From Roseibacillus sp. (GTDB taxonomy: Bacteria; Verrucomicrobiota; Verrucomicrobiia; Verrucomicrobiales; Akkermansiaceae), in assembly GCA_002686085.1 (NCBI GenBank), contig NZAC01000070.1, positions 1-64,000 on the forward strand: a stretch of 64,000 bases of DNA. The letters run 5' to 3'. A program made the position numbers and the translations under genes. The notes under the pieces are model-generated. The model did not search any database. It saw only the letters and a program-made list of their open reading frames with translations, and was not told the DNA's origin. Of the stretch, positions 52,763 to 62,055 are shown one piece after another (position 1 is the stretch's first letter; each line of letters begins with the position of its first letter).

Positions 52763-55207
52763 ATGAGAGTCCATCAAACCATGCCCTCGCGTCATGGGAC
52801 AGGCTGGAGCCAGCAAAACACCAATCTTCTGCCGACGCGGATGGTTACCCTCCTTTCCTGTAGCCTTCTGGCGGCCTCCTCCCCGTCTAGCATTTCTCAA
52901 GAGATTGATCCACCCCCGTCAGGAGCTGAATTGTTCTCGATCCCGGGGGGAAACAGCCGAGAGAAGCCTCCCGAGCCCCTTGGAGCAGCCCCCTCCATTC
53001 CTCAAAATTTTCGGGTGACTGGCGAAAACTATAAAACCCGGTGGGACGCTCCCGGCGGGCGCATTTTCTATGAAGGAAACATGCAGTGTCGCACTGACGA
53101 TGGAATCCAGCTTTTTGCGGACCGCATTGTGATCGACCTGAAGAATAAGGTCGTCAGATTTTCTGGAAACGTAACGATTTATCAGGGCTCTATACTCCAG
53201 CGCGGAAAGGCCGCGTCCTTCTGGTATGAGGAGGAGAGATTGGAGGGCGACGGACTTCGAGTGGGTATGGACCCAATGCTTCTCGAGGCAGACAAATTCC
53301 GGATGGTCGAGAGAAACGGACGCACCGTATTTCTCGGTGAGGACGCAGGTGTCACTACTCACGACGTTGAAGATCCGGACTTCTGGCTTAGAGCTGCCAA
53401 AACGACCGTGATTCCGGGAGACAAGGTCATTTTCCGTGATGTCAAACTCTACGCGGGGGATAAGCCTGTGTTCTGGCTTCCCTACCTCTCCCAGACCCTG
53501 GACGTGGGCCTCGGCTACCGATTCGTGCCGGGCGCCCGCTCCCATTGGGGACCTTACCTTCTTAATCGCTATGGCTTCATGCTGGGTGGGGATAAGGACC
53601 ATGTGACCGGAGAGAACGACAACGCCTGGCTACTATCACAATGGCACCTCGACATACTATCGAAACGGGGAATAGGAACTGGCCTGGACCTCACTGATAC
53701 CCGAATGGAAGAAAATCCGAACCTCGGGTGGCTTAAACTTTATCACATTCATGATTTTGACCCGACTTTGGACCGCAGTGGGATTCCACGTGATAAAGTC
53801 ACAGAGAATCGCTTCAGGGCACAGCTGCGTCATCGGCTTGAACTTGGGAACCTCGTCACGGGAGGGAACAGCTACCTCGACGCAGACCTCACCTACCTGA
53901 GCGACCGATTTTACCTTGAGGATTATGACTCGGAGGCGTTTCTGATAGAGCCAACCCCGGACAACATTCTCGCTTTCACGCACCAGAGGGGCCGGAATCT
54001 CATGACGCTCTGGGGCAGGGTCCGGCCAAATCCCTTCTACCAGACTGATACTCGCCTCCCCGAGTTTGCTCTCGACCAAATCCGTCAGCCCTTTCTCGAC
54101 TCTCCGTTACTCCACGAGGGGCAATTTATCGCCGGACTCTACAATGAAGTGCTACCCGACTTCACACGTCGCGAGCTCACTGCGGAGGCAACGACTCTTG
54201 ATCCCGGTGACCCTCGGAGCGACGAGATCACTACCATCCTTGCCGAGCGCGGCTACACTCGCTTCCACCTCTGGCAGGAAGCATCCCTGCCAATGAGCCT
54301 TGATAGCCGTATCAATCTGGTTCCTCGAGCCGGCTTGGGCACTACGGTTTACAGCAGCGTTGACGGTCTCGGCGAAAGCGAGAAGCGGAGACACCTTTAC
54401 CTCGGAATTGATGCCTCTGCGAAATTTTCTCAGCATTTCCCGGAAGTTCAGAGCAAAACACTTGGCCTCGATAACCTCCTCCACGTCATCCAACCCTACA
54501 TAGGAGCCTCATGGATCGCCACTGACGAATTGGACTCGAGTTTCCCCCGAATTGATCGTCTCACTGCGAGTACGCGCCCGCGCCCTCTCGGAGTTGGTCG
54601 CTTTACTGCCATTGATGACCTCGCAGACTGGACCATCCTGCGCCTTGGGGTCCGAAATCAATTCCTCACAAGAAGAGACGGTGGATCTCATGAATGGTTG
54701 TCCATCAACTCCTACCTCGACTGGTTTCAGGAAGACCCGGAATTTGATCGCGAATTCTCAAACCTTTACAATGAGATCTACTTTCATCCGGTTCCCTGGC
54801 TTGAGATGGGACTTGAGACCCAATTCCCACTGCTAAGCAAAGTCGGTGACTTTACCGAGATCGTCGGTTCCTTTCGCTACATGCCCAGTGAAAATCTTGA
54901 GCTAACGCTGAGGCACCGCTTTCTAAATGACCACCCTATATTACAGGACTCAATCCGCTTTGAGTATGGAGCCTTCAATAGATTCAACGAGAAATGGAGT
55001 GCCGGATTCAAGCACCGGTGGGAATTTGATGACAAGGTTCTCGAGTATCAGCAATATTCTGTCCATCGCACCTTCGACAATTGGGTTGTCTCGCTCGGCC
55101 TGTTCCACCGTGATAACCGATATGAAGACGAATTCGGCGCCCTGATCGGACTAACTCTCCGCGAGTTCCCATCGATAAGCCTGCCTCTCAGGGCGGGAAT
55201 CGAATAA
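52763..55207 (+). CDS. lptD: LPS assembly outer-membrane protein LptD-like
   Basis: Outer-membrane gate of LPS export. A signal-like segment (LLSCSLLAASSPSS) is near the start, then an OstA/LptA-type jellyroll repeat region (about 75-240, with GGRIFYEGNMQCRTDDGIQL and NKVVRFSGNVTIYQGSILQ), followed by a large beta barrel of alternating aromatic strands to the end (ISLPLRAGIE). The four cysteines of E. coli LptD are not obvious. Starts at 52763, 52781 and 52841 are all possible; the last gives only a short n-region. Its context with kdsA, an LptA-like protein and lptB supports the name. Confidence 0.85.
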   Translation: MRVHQTMPSRHGTGWSQQNTNLLPTRMVTLLSCSLLAASSPSSISQEIDPPPSGAELFSIPGGNSREKPPEPLGAAPSIPQNFRVTGENYKTRWDAPGGRIFYEGNMQCRTDDGIQLFADRIVIDLKNKVVRFSGNVTIYQGSILQRGKAASFWYEEERLEGDGLRVGMDPMLLEADKFRMVERNGRTVFLGEDAGVTTHDVEDPDFWLRAAKTTVIPGDKVIFRDVKLYAGDKPVFWLPYLSQTLDVGLGYRFVPGARSHWGPYLLNRYGFMLGGDKDHVTGENDNAWLLSQWHLDILSKRGIGTGLDLTDTRMEENPNLGWLKLYHIHDFDPTLDRSGIPRDKVTENRFRAQLRHRLELGNLVTGGNSYLDADLTYLSDRFYLEDYDSEAFLIEPTPDNILAFTHQRGRNLMTLWGRVRPNPFYQTDTRLPEFALDQIRQPFLDSPLLHEGQFIAGLYNEVLPDFTRRELTAEATTLDPGDPRSDEITTILAERGYTRFHLWQEASLPMSLDSRINLVPRAGLGTTVYSSVDGLGESEKRRHLYLGIDASAKFSQHFPEVQSKTLGLDNLLHVIQPYIGASWIATDELDSSFPRIDRLTASTRPRPLGVGRFTAIDDLADWTILRLGVRNQFLTRRDGGSHEWLSINSYLDWFQEDPEFDREFSNLYNEIYFHPVPWLEMGLETQFPLLSKVGDFTEIVGSFRYMPSENLELTLRHRFLNDHPILQDSIRFEYGAFNRFNEKWSAGFKHRWEFDDKVLEYQQYSVHRTFDNWVVSLGLFHRDNRYEDEFGALIGLTLREFPSISLPLRAGIE

Positions 55208-55235
55208 GGTCCCCAGTCGAAACCTCAGAGCTCCT

Positions 55236-55733
55236 CTAGAGGGTGCCAGGAACAGGATTCACTTGCGAGGAGCCATTGCCTTCCTCAGCGCTCTCTGGCA
55301 CGAGGGGGGGCAACTCGTTCCTTTCAACAGCCTTACTCCGGTAGAGCGGAAAGATCGTCCTGATCTCCTTGAGAATTGCAAACGCTCTTTCCTGCTTTCT
55401 GTCACGGTAAAGCACCCGGATCCGACTCCCGATCCTCTCTTCCTTCACAATCAGCTTTTTCCTCATATGAGCCATGGCCTCTGCTTCCGAAGCCATTCCC
55501 CAGTCATCGACAAGATTCAGGCTGGCTATCACTTTTTTCAAGATCGCTTCACTTTCCAGGAGCTTCTCTTCATTCAACACGACTGACTGCATACTCATCC
55601 CATCCACCTTCTCCACCTTGTAGGACAGCAATGCCACCCGGTCCTTATTAAAGAACATCCACCCAAGAACCCCACCTCCCGACAACCCGAGAACAAAAAC
55701 CACCGTGATGACGGCTAGCACAGGTCTGGACAT
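55236..55733 (-). CDS. Short Wzz-like membrane protein
   Basis: A membrane helix at about residues 5-26 (MSRPVLAVITVVFVLGLSG...) is followed by a periplasmic part with LLESEAILKKVIASLNLVDDWGMASEAEA and SRIRVLYRDRKQERAFAILKEI, the pattern of the Wzz/chain-length domain. There is only one N-terminal helix, the second helix and the C-terminal tail of Wzz are missing, and the tail (ELPPLVPESAEEGNGSS) is loose. ATG 55733 was preferred to an upstream TTG. Function in polysaccharide export is inference. Confidence 0.65.
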   Translation of the reverse strand: MSRPVLAVITVVFVLGLSGGGVLGWMFFNKDRVALLSYKVEKVDGMSMQSVVLNEEKLLESEAILKKVIASLNLVDDWGMASEAEAMAHMRKKLIVKEERIGSRIRVLYRDRKQERAFAILKEIRTIFPLYRSKAVERNELPPLVPESAEEGNGSSQVNPVPGTL

Positions 55734-55867
55734 GGCCCCTTCTAGCAAATCACCTTCCCTCGCCAAGGGAATTTGCTAAACCTGTGCAATCGGCGGGTAT
55801 CCGGCAGAGATACCCGTTGACCTTCTTCTCGCGGGCAGCAACAACCTCCGACACCCACGCAAGCAGC

Positions 55868-58402
55868 ATGCAATTTCCAGCAACCAACGCTTCCCTCCAG
55901 ACTCTTTCATGCGGCCTTCCCGTCATCATGCAGGTGGATTCTAACGCTCCGGTAGTATCCGCTCAGTGCTGGATCTCAACCGGCAGCCAGCACGAGAACC
56001 AATTTGTTGGAAGTGGAATCTCACATCTCCTCGAACACATGGTCTTCAAGGGCACTACCTCTTTCACCGGAGCGGAACTGGCCACCGAGGTGAATGCCAA
56101 AGGAGGGCAATGGAACGCCTATACCTCCTTCGACAGAACCGTATACTATATTGATGGTCCCAGCGTGTCCTGCGATACCTTTGTCCGTGTTCTCTTCGAA
56201 CTAGTCTTCCAGCCCCGTTTTCCAGTAGATGACTTCGAAACAGAGAAGGATGTCATAAGGCGGGAAATCGACATGGGCAAAGACGATCCCGACTCGGTAG
56301 CGAGTGAGCTGCTCTTTCGAACATTTTTCCAGCATGACCCCCGGCGACATCCCGTAATCGGGCACCGCAGCTATTTTGATGCTCTGACCTATGAGGATAT
56401 GGTGGGGTATCATCGCGGGCGATACTGCCCCTCTAACTGTTGTTTTGTTTTATCGGGTGATTTTGATCCCGCTAAGGCTTTTGCCTCTCTCGAAGAAATG
56501 AGCGGGGCTCTACCGTTTAAACCACTACAACAGACTATTGTACCCGGCGAACCACGCCAGATTGGACAGCGCGAGGCACGGATGCCGTTTCAGATCCCGG
56601 TGAGCAAAACGACCCTCGCCTGGAAGACTCCGGGACTCGATCACCCTGACTCTCCCGCTCTTGAATTACTCGCTGGCGTCCTTGGAGGAGGCCGCTCATC
56701 ACACCTCTATCGACGGTTTCACGAAAAAGAGGGCATCGCCCATCATCTGGGGGCATGGGCATGGAGCCCGGTCACCGGTCCAGGCATGTTCAGCATTTCT
56801 GCGGAAGTCGATTTTGAAAAGCGTGACCAACTCGAGAAAGCTGTTCTCGAGGACCTTACCCCCAACCCCGGCAGCCAACTCCAATCCGCACTGGATAAAG
56901 CCCGGCGGCAGGTATTTGCACAGCAGTTCAAAACCTTGGGGACGGCCTCAGGGCGAGCCACTGACCTGGCCTCAAACTGGCACGAGGCACGGAACCTCAA
57001 TTTCACCCGCGACTACTTGGTCAACCTCGACCAAGTTACCCCTGAAGATCTGCACCGAGTCTCCCAGCACTATCTCTCCCCGGATCAGGCTACCATCACC
57101 TCACTGGATCCGGAAAGAACATCGCCAGTTATCAGCACGGTTCGATCGGCTGGGCAACAGTCCGAGATCACAACACACGTGCTGGAGAACGGCCTTACTC
57201 TTCTTCTCAGGCCAGATCCGCGAGTTCCCACAGTGAGTTTTCAGGGCGTATTCAATACGGGACGGCATGCCGAAAATCCGGAGAATTGCGGCATCAATAT
57301 CCTGCATGCCTCCCTCCTGACAAAGGGTACCCAAAACCACTCGGAGGGAGAATTTGCCGATAGAACAGAATCGCTGGGCGCCAATATTCGCGCCAGCGCC
57401 GGCAATAATACCAGTATCATCTCCTCCTTCTGTCTCCAGCCGGATCTGTTGACAGTTCTTGGCCTGAGCGGAGAAGCTCTCTGCTCGCCTGCCTTTAAAG
57501 AAGGCCCCATTGGAAGAGAAAAGGAGATTCAGCGGGCAGATCTCCTTGAAAGCCTCCAGGACCCTTTAAAGACCTCCTTCCGACTCCTCCGCGAAAATCT
57601 ATTTGGTTACCGGGACTATGGGTTGCCTCGTCTCGGGACGGAGGAATCCATCGACAATATCGATCGAGAAATGCTGGAGAGGCACCACCAACAGTTCATG
57701 ACTCCCCATAATGGCGTGCTTGCGGTCTTCGGAGATATCGACCCTGAAGCAACAATAGAATGGTGCAACCAAGCCTTCGCCGATCTCCCCCAGGGACGAA
57801 AGCACGACGCACCTGAAGCCGAACTACCTGAACCGATCTCCACAGAAATAACCCATTACCTGGACAAGGAGCAAACCGTCATTGCGATCGGATATCCGGG
57901 AGCACATATCACCTCCGGAGACATTCCAGCCCTCGAGGTGATTCATGAATATTGCTCAAATATGGCCGGTCCACTTTTTACCAGGATGCGGGAAGAGCTG
58001 GGCCTCGCATATTACGTGAATGCCACGCAGTTTCTCGGTTTGGGCAAAGGCCTGTTCGCTTTTTATGTCGGCACCTCTCCAGACAAGGCGACCCTCGCCC
58101 GGAAGGAGCTTCTCGCTCAGATTGAAAAACTTACTCAGGAAGGCATCCCTGACGCGGCACTGGCTCATGCGAAGACCAGCGTCCTCGCTGGAGATGCCCT
58201 CGAGAACCAGAGTAACCACTCCATGGCTCAGATGTGCGCTCTGAATACTCTTTTCGGCCTTGGGCCCCTTCATCACCTTGCCCATGCCGAAAAAATTCAG
58301 TCCCTGAGTCGCGAAGATGTGATCAATACGGCTCAAAAATACTTTGGCCGGAAGCCGGTAGTTGTGAGCGTGGGTCCGGCAACCAAATCGGATCAGGTCT
58401 AA
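55868..58402 (+). CDS. M16-family zinc peptidase, two tandem domains
   Basis: Pitrilysin-type metallopeptidase made of two M16 halves (844 residues). The first has the inverted zinc motif HLLEH (53-57) with Glu further on in FETEKDVIRREI; the second half, from about residue 445, has NILHASLLTKGT in the place of the motif and is probably inactive. A C-terminal LAYYVNATQFLGLGKG pairs with the first in the clam-shell. ATG 55868 was chosen over a GTG further up. The lptD-kdsA neighbourhood suggests envelope quality control, but that is inference. Confidence 0.9.
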   Translation: MQFPATNASLQTLSCGLPVIMQVDSNAPVVSAQCWISTGSQHENQFVGSGISHLLEHMVFKGTTSFTGAELATEVNAKGGQWNAYTSFDRTVYYIDGPSVSCDTFVRVLFELVFQPRFPVDDFETEKDVIRREIDMGKDDPDSVASELLFRTFFQHDPRRHPVIGHRSYFDALTYEDMVGYHRGRYCPSNCCFVLSGDFDPAKAFASLEEMSGALPFKPLQQTIVPGEPRQIGQREARMPFQIPVSKTTLAWKTPGLDHPDSPALELLAGVLGGGRSSHLYRRFHEKEGIAHHLGAWAWSPVTGPGMFSISAEVDFEKRDQLEKAVLEDLTPNPGSQLQSALDKARRQVFAQQFKTLGTASGRATDLASNWHEARNLNFTRDYLVNLDQVTPEDLHRVSQHYLSPDQATITSLDPERTSPVISTVRSAGQQSEITTHVLENGLTLLLRPDPRVPTVSFQGVFNTGRHAENPENCGINILHASLLTKGTQNHSEGEFADRTESLGANIRASAGNNTSIISSFCLQPDLLTVLGLSGEALCSPAFKEGPIGREKEIQRADLLESLQDPLKTSFRLLRENLFGYRDYGLPRLGTEESIDNIDREMLERHHQQFMTPHNGVLAVFGDIDPEATIEWCNQAFADLPQGRKHDAPEAELPEPISTEITHYLDKEQTVIAIGYPGAHITSGDIPALEVIHEYCSNMAGPLFTRMREELGLAYYVNATQFLGLGKGLFAFYVGTSPDKATLARKELLAQIEKLTQEGIPDAALAHAKTSVLAGDALENQSNHSMAQMCALNTLFGLGPLHHLAHAEKIQSLSREDVINTAQKYFGRKPVVVSVGPATKSDQV

Positions 58403-58484
58403 AAGAAGCTTCTCAGGGGACCATGTCTCTTCGGTAACAACTCGCATTCGGGGACATAAAAGGTAAACATCCTTGCCATCCGGT

Positions 58485-58760
58485 ATGGAAAATGACCAAC
58501 GCTTCGCTGATTTCGTGATCCTGCAAGCTCAGAATGCAGGGATGTTCCTCGGGAAAGTTCCAAACCCAGTCAGTGGGACGTTGGAGGTTAACGCTAAGGC
58601 GGCTCGCTCCGTGCTCGATTCGCTTGAGATGCTGGAGCTGAAAACAACTGGCAATAGAACTCCGCAAGAGGACAAATTACTTCAAACTGCCTTACTCAAC
58701 ATCCGGACTCTCTATTCCGAGGTCGAGACGCAGGAGAGCAATGATCCCAACCAGCCTTAG
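58485..58760 (+). CDS. DUF1844 protein
   Basis: Small cytoplasmic protein (91 residues) of the DUF1844 family, with FADFVILQAQNAGMFLGKVPNP and AARSVLDSLEMLELKTTGNRTPQE. The family is often found next to kdsA or fatty-acid genes; role unknown. ATG 58485 (MENDQRF) was preferred to a TTG four codons upstream. 82 bp separate it from the M16 gene and 63 bp from kdsA, so the two may be in one operon. Confidence 0.82.
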   Translation: MENDQRFADFVILQAQNAGMFLGKVPNPVSGTLEVNAKAARSVLDSLEMLELKTTGNRTPQEDKLLQTALLNIRTLYSEVETQESNDPNQP

Positions 58761-58823
58761 CGGACAAAAAATCCCGGGATTGAATCGAAAGCCTCTTTAC
58801 GACATTCTGCAGACCCCATACTT

Positions 58824-59642
58824 ATGGTAAACTCCTTCAAAATACAGAATGTTGAAGTTGGTGGCGGGACTCCATTCTTCATCCTTGGGCCCTGTGGTCT
58901 CGAAAACGAGGAATTCGCCTGGGACATGGCGCAGAGCTTAAAGAGGATCTGCGAGAGACTGGATCTTTCTTTTATTTTCAAGGCTTCCTACGATAAGGCC
59001 AACCGAACATCTGTTGATTCCTTCAGAGGGCCGGGCGTCGAAGCTGGGTGTCGCATCCTTGGGGCCATCGGGAAGGAGTTGGGCATTCCTGTGACAACCG
59101 ACATTCATACCGCTGCAGAGGCGGAGATTGCCGCAGAGTGTATTGATCTCCTGCAAGTTCCTGCCTTTCTTTGTCGGCAAACAGATATCCTCGAAGCCTG
59201 CGCTGCAACAGGACGAGTGGTAAATGTGAAAAAGGGCCAGTTTCTTGCTCCAGCCGACTGCGTCAACATCGCTGAGAAATTGAAGTCTTTTGGCTGCGAC
59301 AAATTTCTTATCACAGAGCGTGGAACGACATTCGGTTACAATAATCTTGTAGCCGATATGCGCTCTCTTTACTGGATCCGCGAGGAGGGAATTCCAGTTA
59401 TTTTTGATGCTACTCACTCTGTGCAACGCCCTGGCGGCATGGGAGCCACCACGGGCGGTGATGGAGAACTGGCACCAGTTCTCGCCCGCGCGGCAATAGC
59501 CACTGGAGTCGATGGAATCTTCATGGAAACGCACCGTAAACCCACGCAGGCGCTTTCAGACGGACCCAATCAGGTGCCCCTCGAGCAGATCGAAAGTGTC
59601 CTGCTTTCTCTTCTCAAGATTCATGGCGCGCTCAATGCATGA
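58824..59642 (+). CDS. kdsA: 3-deoxy-D-manno-octulosonate 8-phosphate synthase
   Basis: Condenses arabinose 5-phosphate and PEP to Kdo-8-P, the first committed step to Kdo, the LPS core sugar. FILGPCGLEN, FKASYDKANRTS with the Lys/Arg active-site residues, the GTTFGYNNLVADMRSL segment and FDATHSVQRPGG, ending in METHRKP, are clear. The metal-dependent class would have a Cys at FILGPC; here that cysteine is present. Length 272 is usual. Its stop overlaps the start of the next gene (ATGA). Confidence 0.95.
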   Translation: MVNSFKIQNVEVGGGTPFFILGPCGLENEEFAWDMAQSLKRICERLDLSFIFKASYDKANRTSVDSFRGPGVEAGCRILGAIGKELGIPVTTDIHTAAEAEIAAECIDLLQVPAFLCRQTDILEACAATGRVVNVKKGQFLAPADCVNIAEKLKSFGCDKFLITERGTTFGYNNLVADMRSLYWIREEGIPVIFDATHSVQRPGGMGATTGGDGELAPVLARAAIATGVDGIFMETHRKPTQALSDGPNQVPLEQIESVLLSLLKIHGALNA

Positions 59643-62044
59643 GAAGACTAGCAAAGGCGAACCATAATCGGGGGTTCATGCGTTCCCCTTTTCTTTTTCT
59701 GGCAGCCCTTTTACTGGGGGTGGGCAGCCATCATGCCTCCGCCCAAGGGGTTCTCGGGGCCAAAACCCAGGAGCTTCCCTATGAGAAGCTTGGCCCCATG
59801 ATGAACAACCTTCCCGCGGGAAGCATGCTGCGGGAAGTCCGCATTCCAATCTTCGATAAGAGGCTTGAGCGAATGGCCCTTCTTCAGTCCAGCTTTCTCA
59901 AGGTTATCACCAAGCGAGATTTGGTCGCGGAGAACATCACGCTTCGCTACTTCCAGGATGACTCCATTCTACTACGGATGAAAATGAAATCCGCGGACTT
60001 TTCGCTTACAACCGGAGTACTTAAGGCACATCAGGCGGTCAACCTCGACACTGAGAACTTAAAAGGCTTGGGCACAGGTGGGGTATTCCATCTTGAGTCC
60101 CGTTCCGGTTTTATTCGCGGACCCGCGCTAACCCGACTCACCTCGGAAAGTTTAAAGCGGCCCGATCGGGAAAACGAACCGGACTCTATCGAACGCTCCT
60201 CACCGGCCGAACTTAGTGCACTGGCAACCGCCTTCACCGGACCCGAAGGCCTCACGGGGGGAGAGCGCCGCATTATCGACAGCCTTCTGGAGTCACGGAC
60301 GAAGTCTGTCATAGCCAATCGTGCTCCAACACGAAACTTTATGACACAAAGTCGCCAGTTCATTGGTCGAGCTGAAACCGACCTGCGTAGCTTTTCCAAG
60401 ATCGTCGAGATTCCTGAAGCAAGACTCCTTGGAGCGGAGCCAAATTCTCCACCTGAACCGCTCCTTCCAGAATTAAAACATGGAGAACTCATAATCACTG
60501 CGGAAGGTGGCATCTTCCTCAATCCGCAGCGCGGTCACATCTCCTATCTTCGCAATATCCACATCCATGACCCACGCTTTACCCTTTCAGGAGGAGGACA
60601 CCTCAAGGTCTTCTTTCCTCCTCAGGAACTCACCAAGGCCATCAAGGAGGCGAATCAACAACCTGCCGCAGGTGAGACAGATCCGGAACGAGGCGAAGGC
60701 GAAGCGCAGAGAAAAACCTTTTCCGAACTCGTAGATCCATATCTCTTTGTGGTTTCAGGCGGAGTCCGGTTAGAACTCGATGATCCTTCCGGGATAAACT
60801 CTCCACTGGTAGCTACCGGCGAAACTGTCGTAATTGATCGACGCACCGGGGATATCGTCCTTCAAGGAGGAACTCCCTCTATAAAGCGGGGGTTAGACTC
60901 GCTTACTGCGATGGACCCAGACCTCTATCTCAGGATCTACGAAAACGGAGACATCTATGCGGAGGAGGGGCCATGGACAACGATTGGCAATCTTGCTCAA
61001 GATAGTACGCTGCCGGAAAACATCCCCTCTCCCACTGACAATGCCTCTGCAGAAGGAGAGAACTCTGAAACGTTGGTGACAGTCTCCTGTCATGGCGGCC
61101 TCTACCTTGACGCAAGCGAAGGAGAGATTGTCTACCTGAAGGACATTCAGGTTGTTCATCCAAAATTCCGGGTTGAGGCCGAGGATGAGATGAAGGTTTT
61201 CCTCGGGAAAAGATCAGGGAAAACCTCTGGCGCGGAGGCCTTCTCGGACATTGAATATATCGTGGCCAGCGGTAGCGTTCGATTGGTTCAGCAGGACCCA
61301 GACGAAGGAGGCGATCCTGTTAGGGCAACAGCCGAACATATCATTGTTGATGTAAAGGGAGCCAATATGCTTTTGGAGGGGGGAGCTCCTTTCCTAGGAA
61401 TTGGCGATAACTTCCTTCGCGCCGGCACACCGGATCTCTACATGCGTATTTACCAAAACGGCAGCCTCTTCGCAGAGCCAGGACCATGGACGACAACCGG
61501 AAACCTCTCAAACTCGGATAGAGAGGAAGAAGAGGCGGAGAATCAGACGGAATATATTACCGTAACATGCGAGGGAGGACTCTCTTTCGATGCACTCAAG
61601 GGACAAATCATGTACTTCGGTGAAATTGTCGCGGAGGAACCTCGATTTCGTCTCCGTTGTGATAAGAACATGCGTATCACTCTGAGCCAGAGAGACGGGC
61701 CTAATGACAGATCCGCTGAAGGCCCGGAGGCCTTCTCGGAAGTTGACAAGATTGTTGCACTTGGAAATGTCATGATATCACGGATCCCTGAGATTGGCGC
61801 CCAGCCAGTGGTCGCAAGATCTGCGGCCGTAACCTACGAGGCCTCCAGCGGAACTCTCGCGCTCCGCGGTGGACGACCGGCCATTCGTCAGGGCAGGAGC
61901 TATTTCGAAGCACAGGAAGATGGCCTTTATATCCTCTTCTATCCTAATGGGAGCTTTGAACTCTCCCGCGGAGCATGGGAACAATTCTTTGATCTTCAGG
62001 ATAAAAAATTTGAGAAACTTCGCCAGCGAGCAAATGATCGATAA
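59639..62044 (+). CDS. Three-module OstA/LptA-like periplasmic protein
   Basis: 801 residues, probably periplasmic, LPS-transport related. A signal peptide lies around 14-36 (FLFLAALLLGVGSHHASA), so ATG 59678 is an alternative start. An N-terminal unit (about 62-160: LREVRIPIFDKRLERMA, NITLRYFQ) may be LptC-like. Three tandem modules follow, about 281-452, 478-623 and 637-783. Each opens with a GG-strand (GGIFLNPQRGHISYL, GGLYLDASEGEIVYL, GGLSFDALKGQIMYF) and ends with an aromatic strand (YLRIYENGDIYAEEGPW, YMRIYQNGSLFAEPGPW, YILFYPNGSFELSRGAW). Position between kdsA and lptB, as for lptC-lptA in Proteobacteria, suggests a pre-joined LptA bridge. Function is inferred. Confidence 0.75.
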   Translation: MRRLAKANHNRGFMRSPFLFLAALLLGVGSHHASAQGVLGAKTQELPYEKLGPMMNNLPAGSMLREVRIPIFDKRLERMALLQSSFLKVITKRDLVAENITLRYFQDDSILLRMKMKSADFSLTTGVLKAHQAVNLDTENLKGLGTGGVFHLESRSGFIRGPALTRLTSESLKRPDRENEPDSIERSSPAELSALATAFTGPEGLTGGERRIIDSLLESRTKSVIANRAPTRNFMTQSRQFIGRAETDLRSFSKIVEIPEARLLGAEPNSPPEPLLPELKHGELIITAEGGIFLNPQRGHISYLRNIHIHDPRFTLSGGGHLKVFFPPQELTKAIKEANQQPAAGETDPERGEGEAQRKTFSELVDPYLFVVSGGVRLELDDPSGINSPLVATGETVVIDRRTGDIVLQGGTPSIKRGLDSLTAMDPDLYLRIYENGDIYAEEGPWTTIGNLAQDSTLPENIPSPTDNASAEGENSETLVTVSCHGGLYLDASEGEIVYLKDIQVVHPKFRVEAEDEMKVFLGKRSGKTSGAEAFSDIEYIVASGSVRLVQQDPDEGGDPVRATAEHIIVDVKGANMLLEGGAPFLGIGDNFLRAGTPDLYMRIYQNGSLFAEPGPWTTTGNLSNSDREEEEAENQTEYITVTCEGGLSFDALKGQIMYFGEIVAEEPRFRLRCDKNMRITLSQRDGPNDRSAEGPEAFSEVDKIVALGNVMISRIPEIGAQPVVARSAAVTYEASSGTLALRGGRPAIRQGRSYFEAQEDGLYILFYPNGSFELSRGAWEQFFDLQDKKFEKLRQRANDR

Positions 62045-62055
62045 TCCGACGCGAC

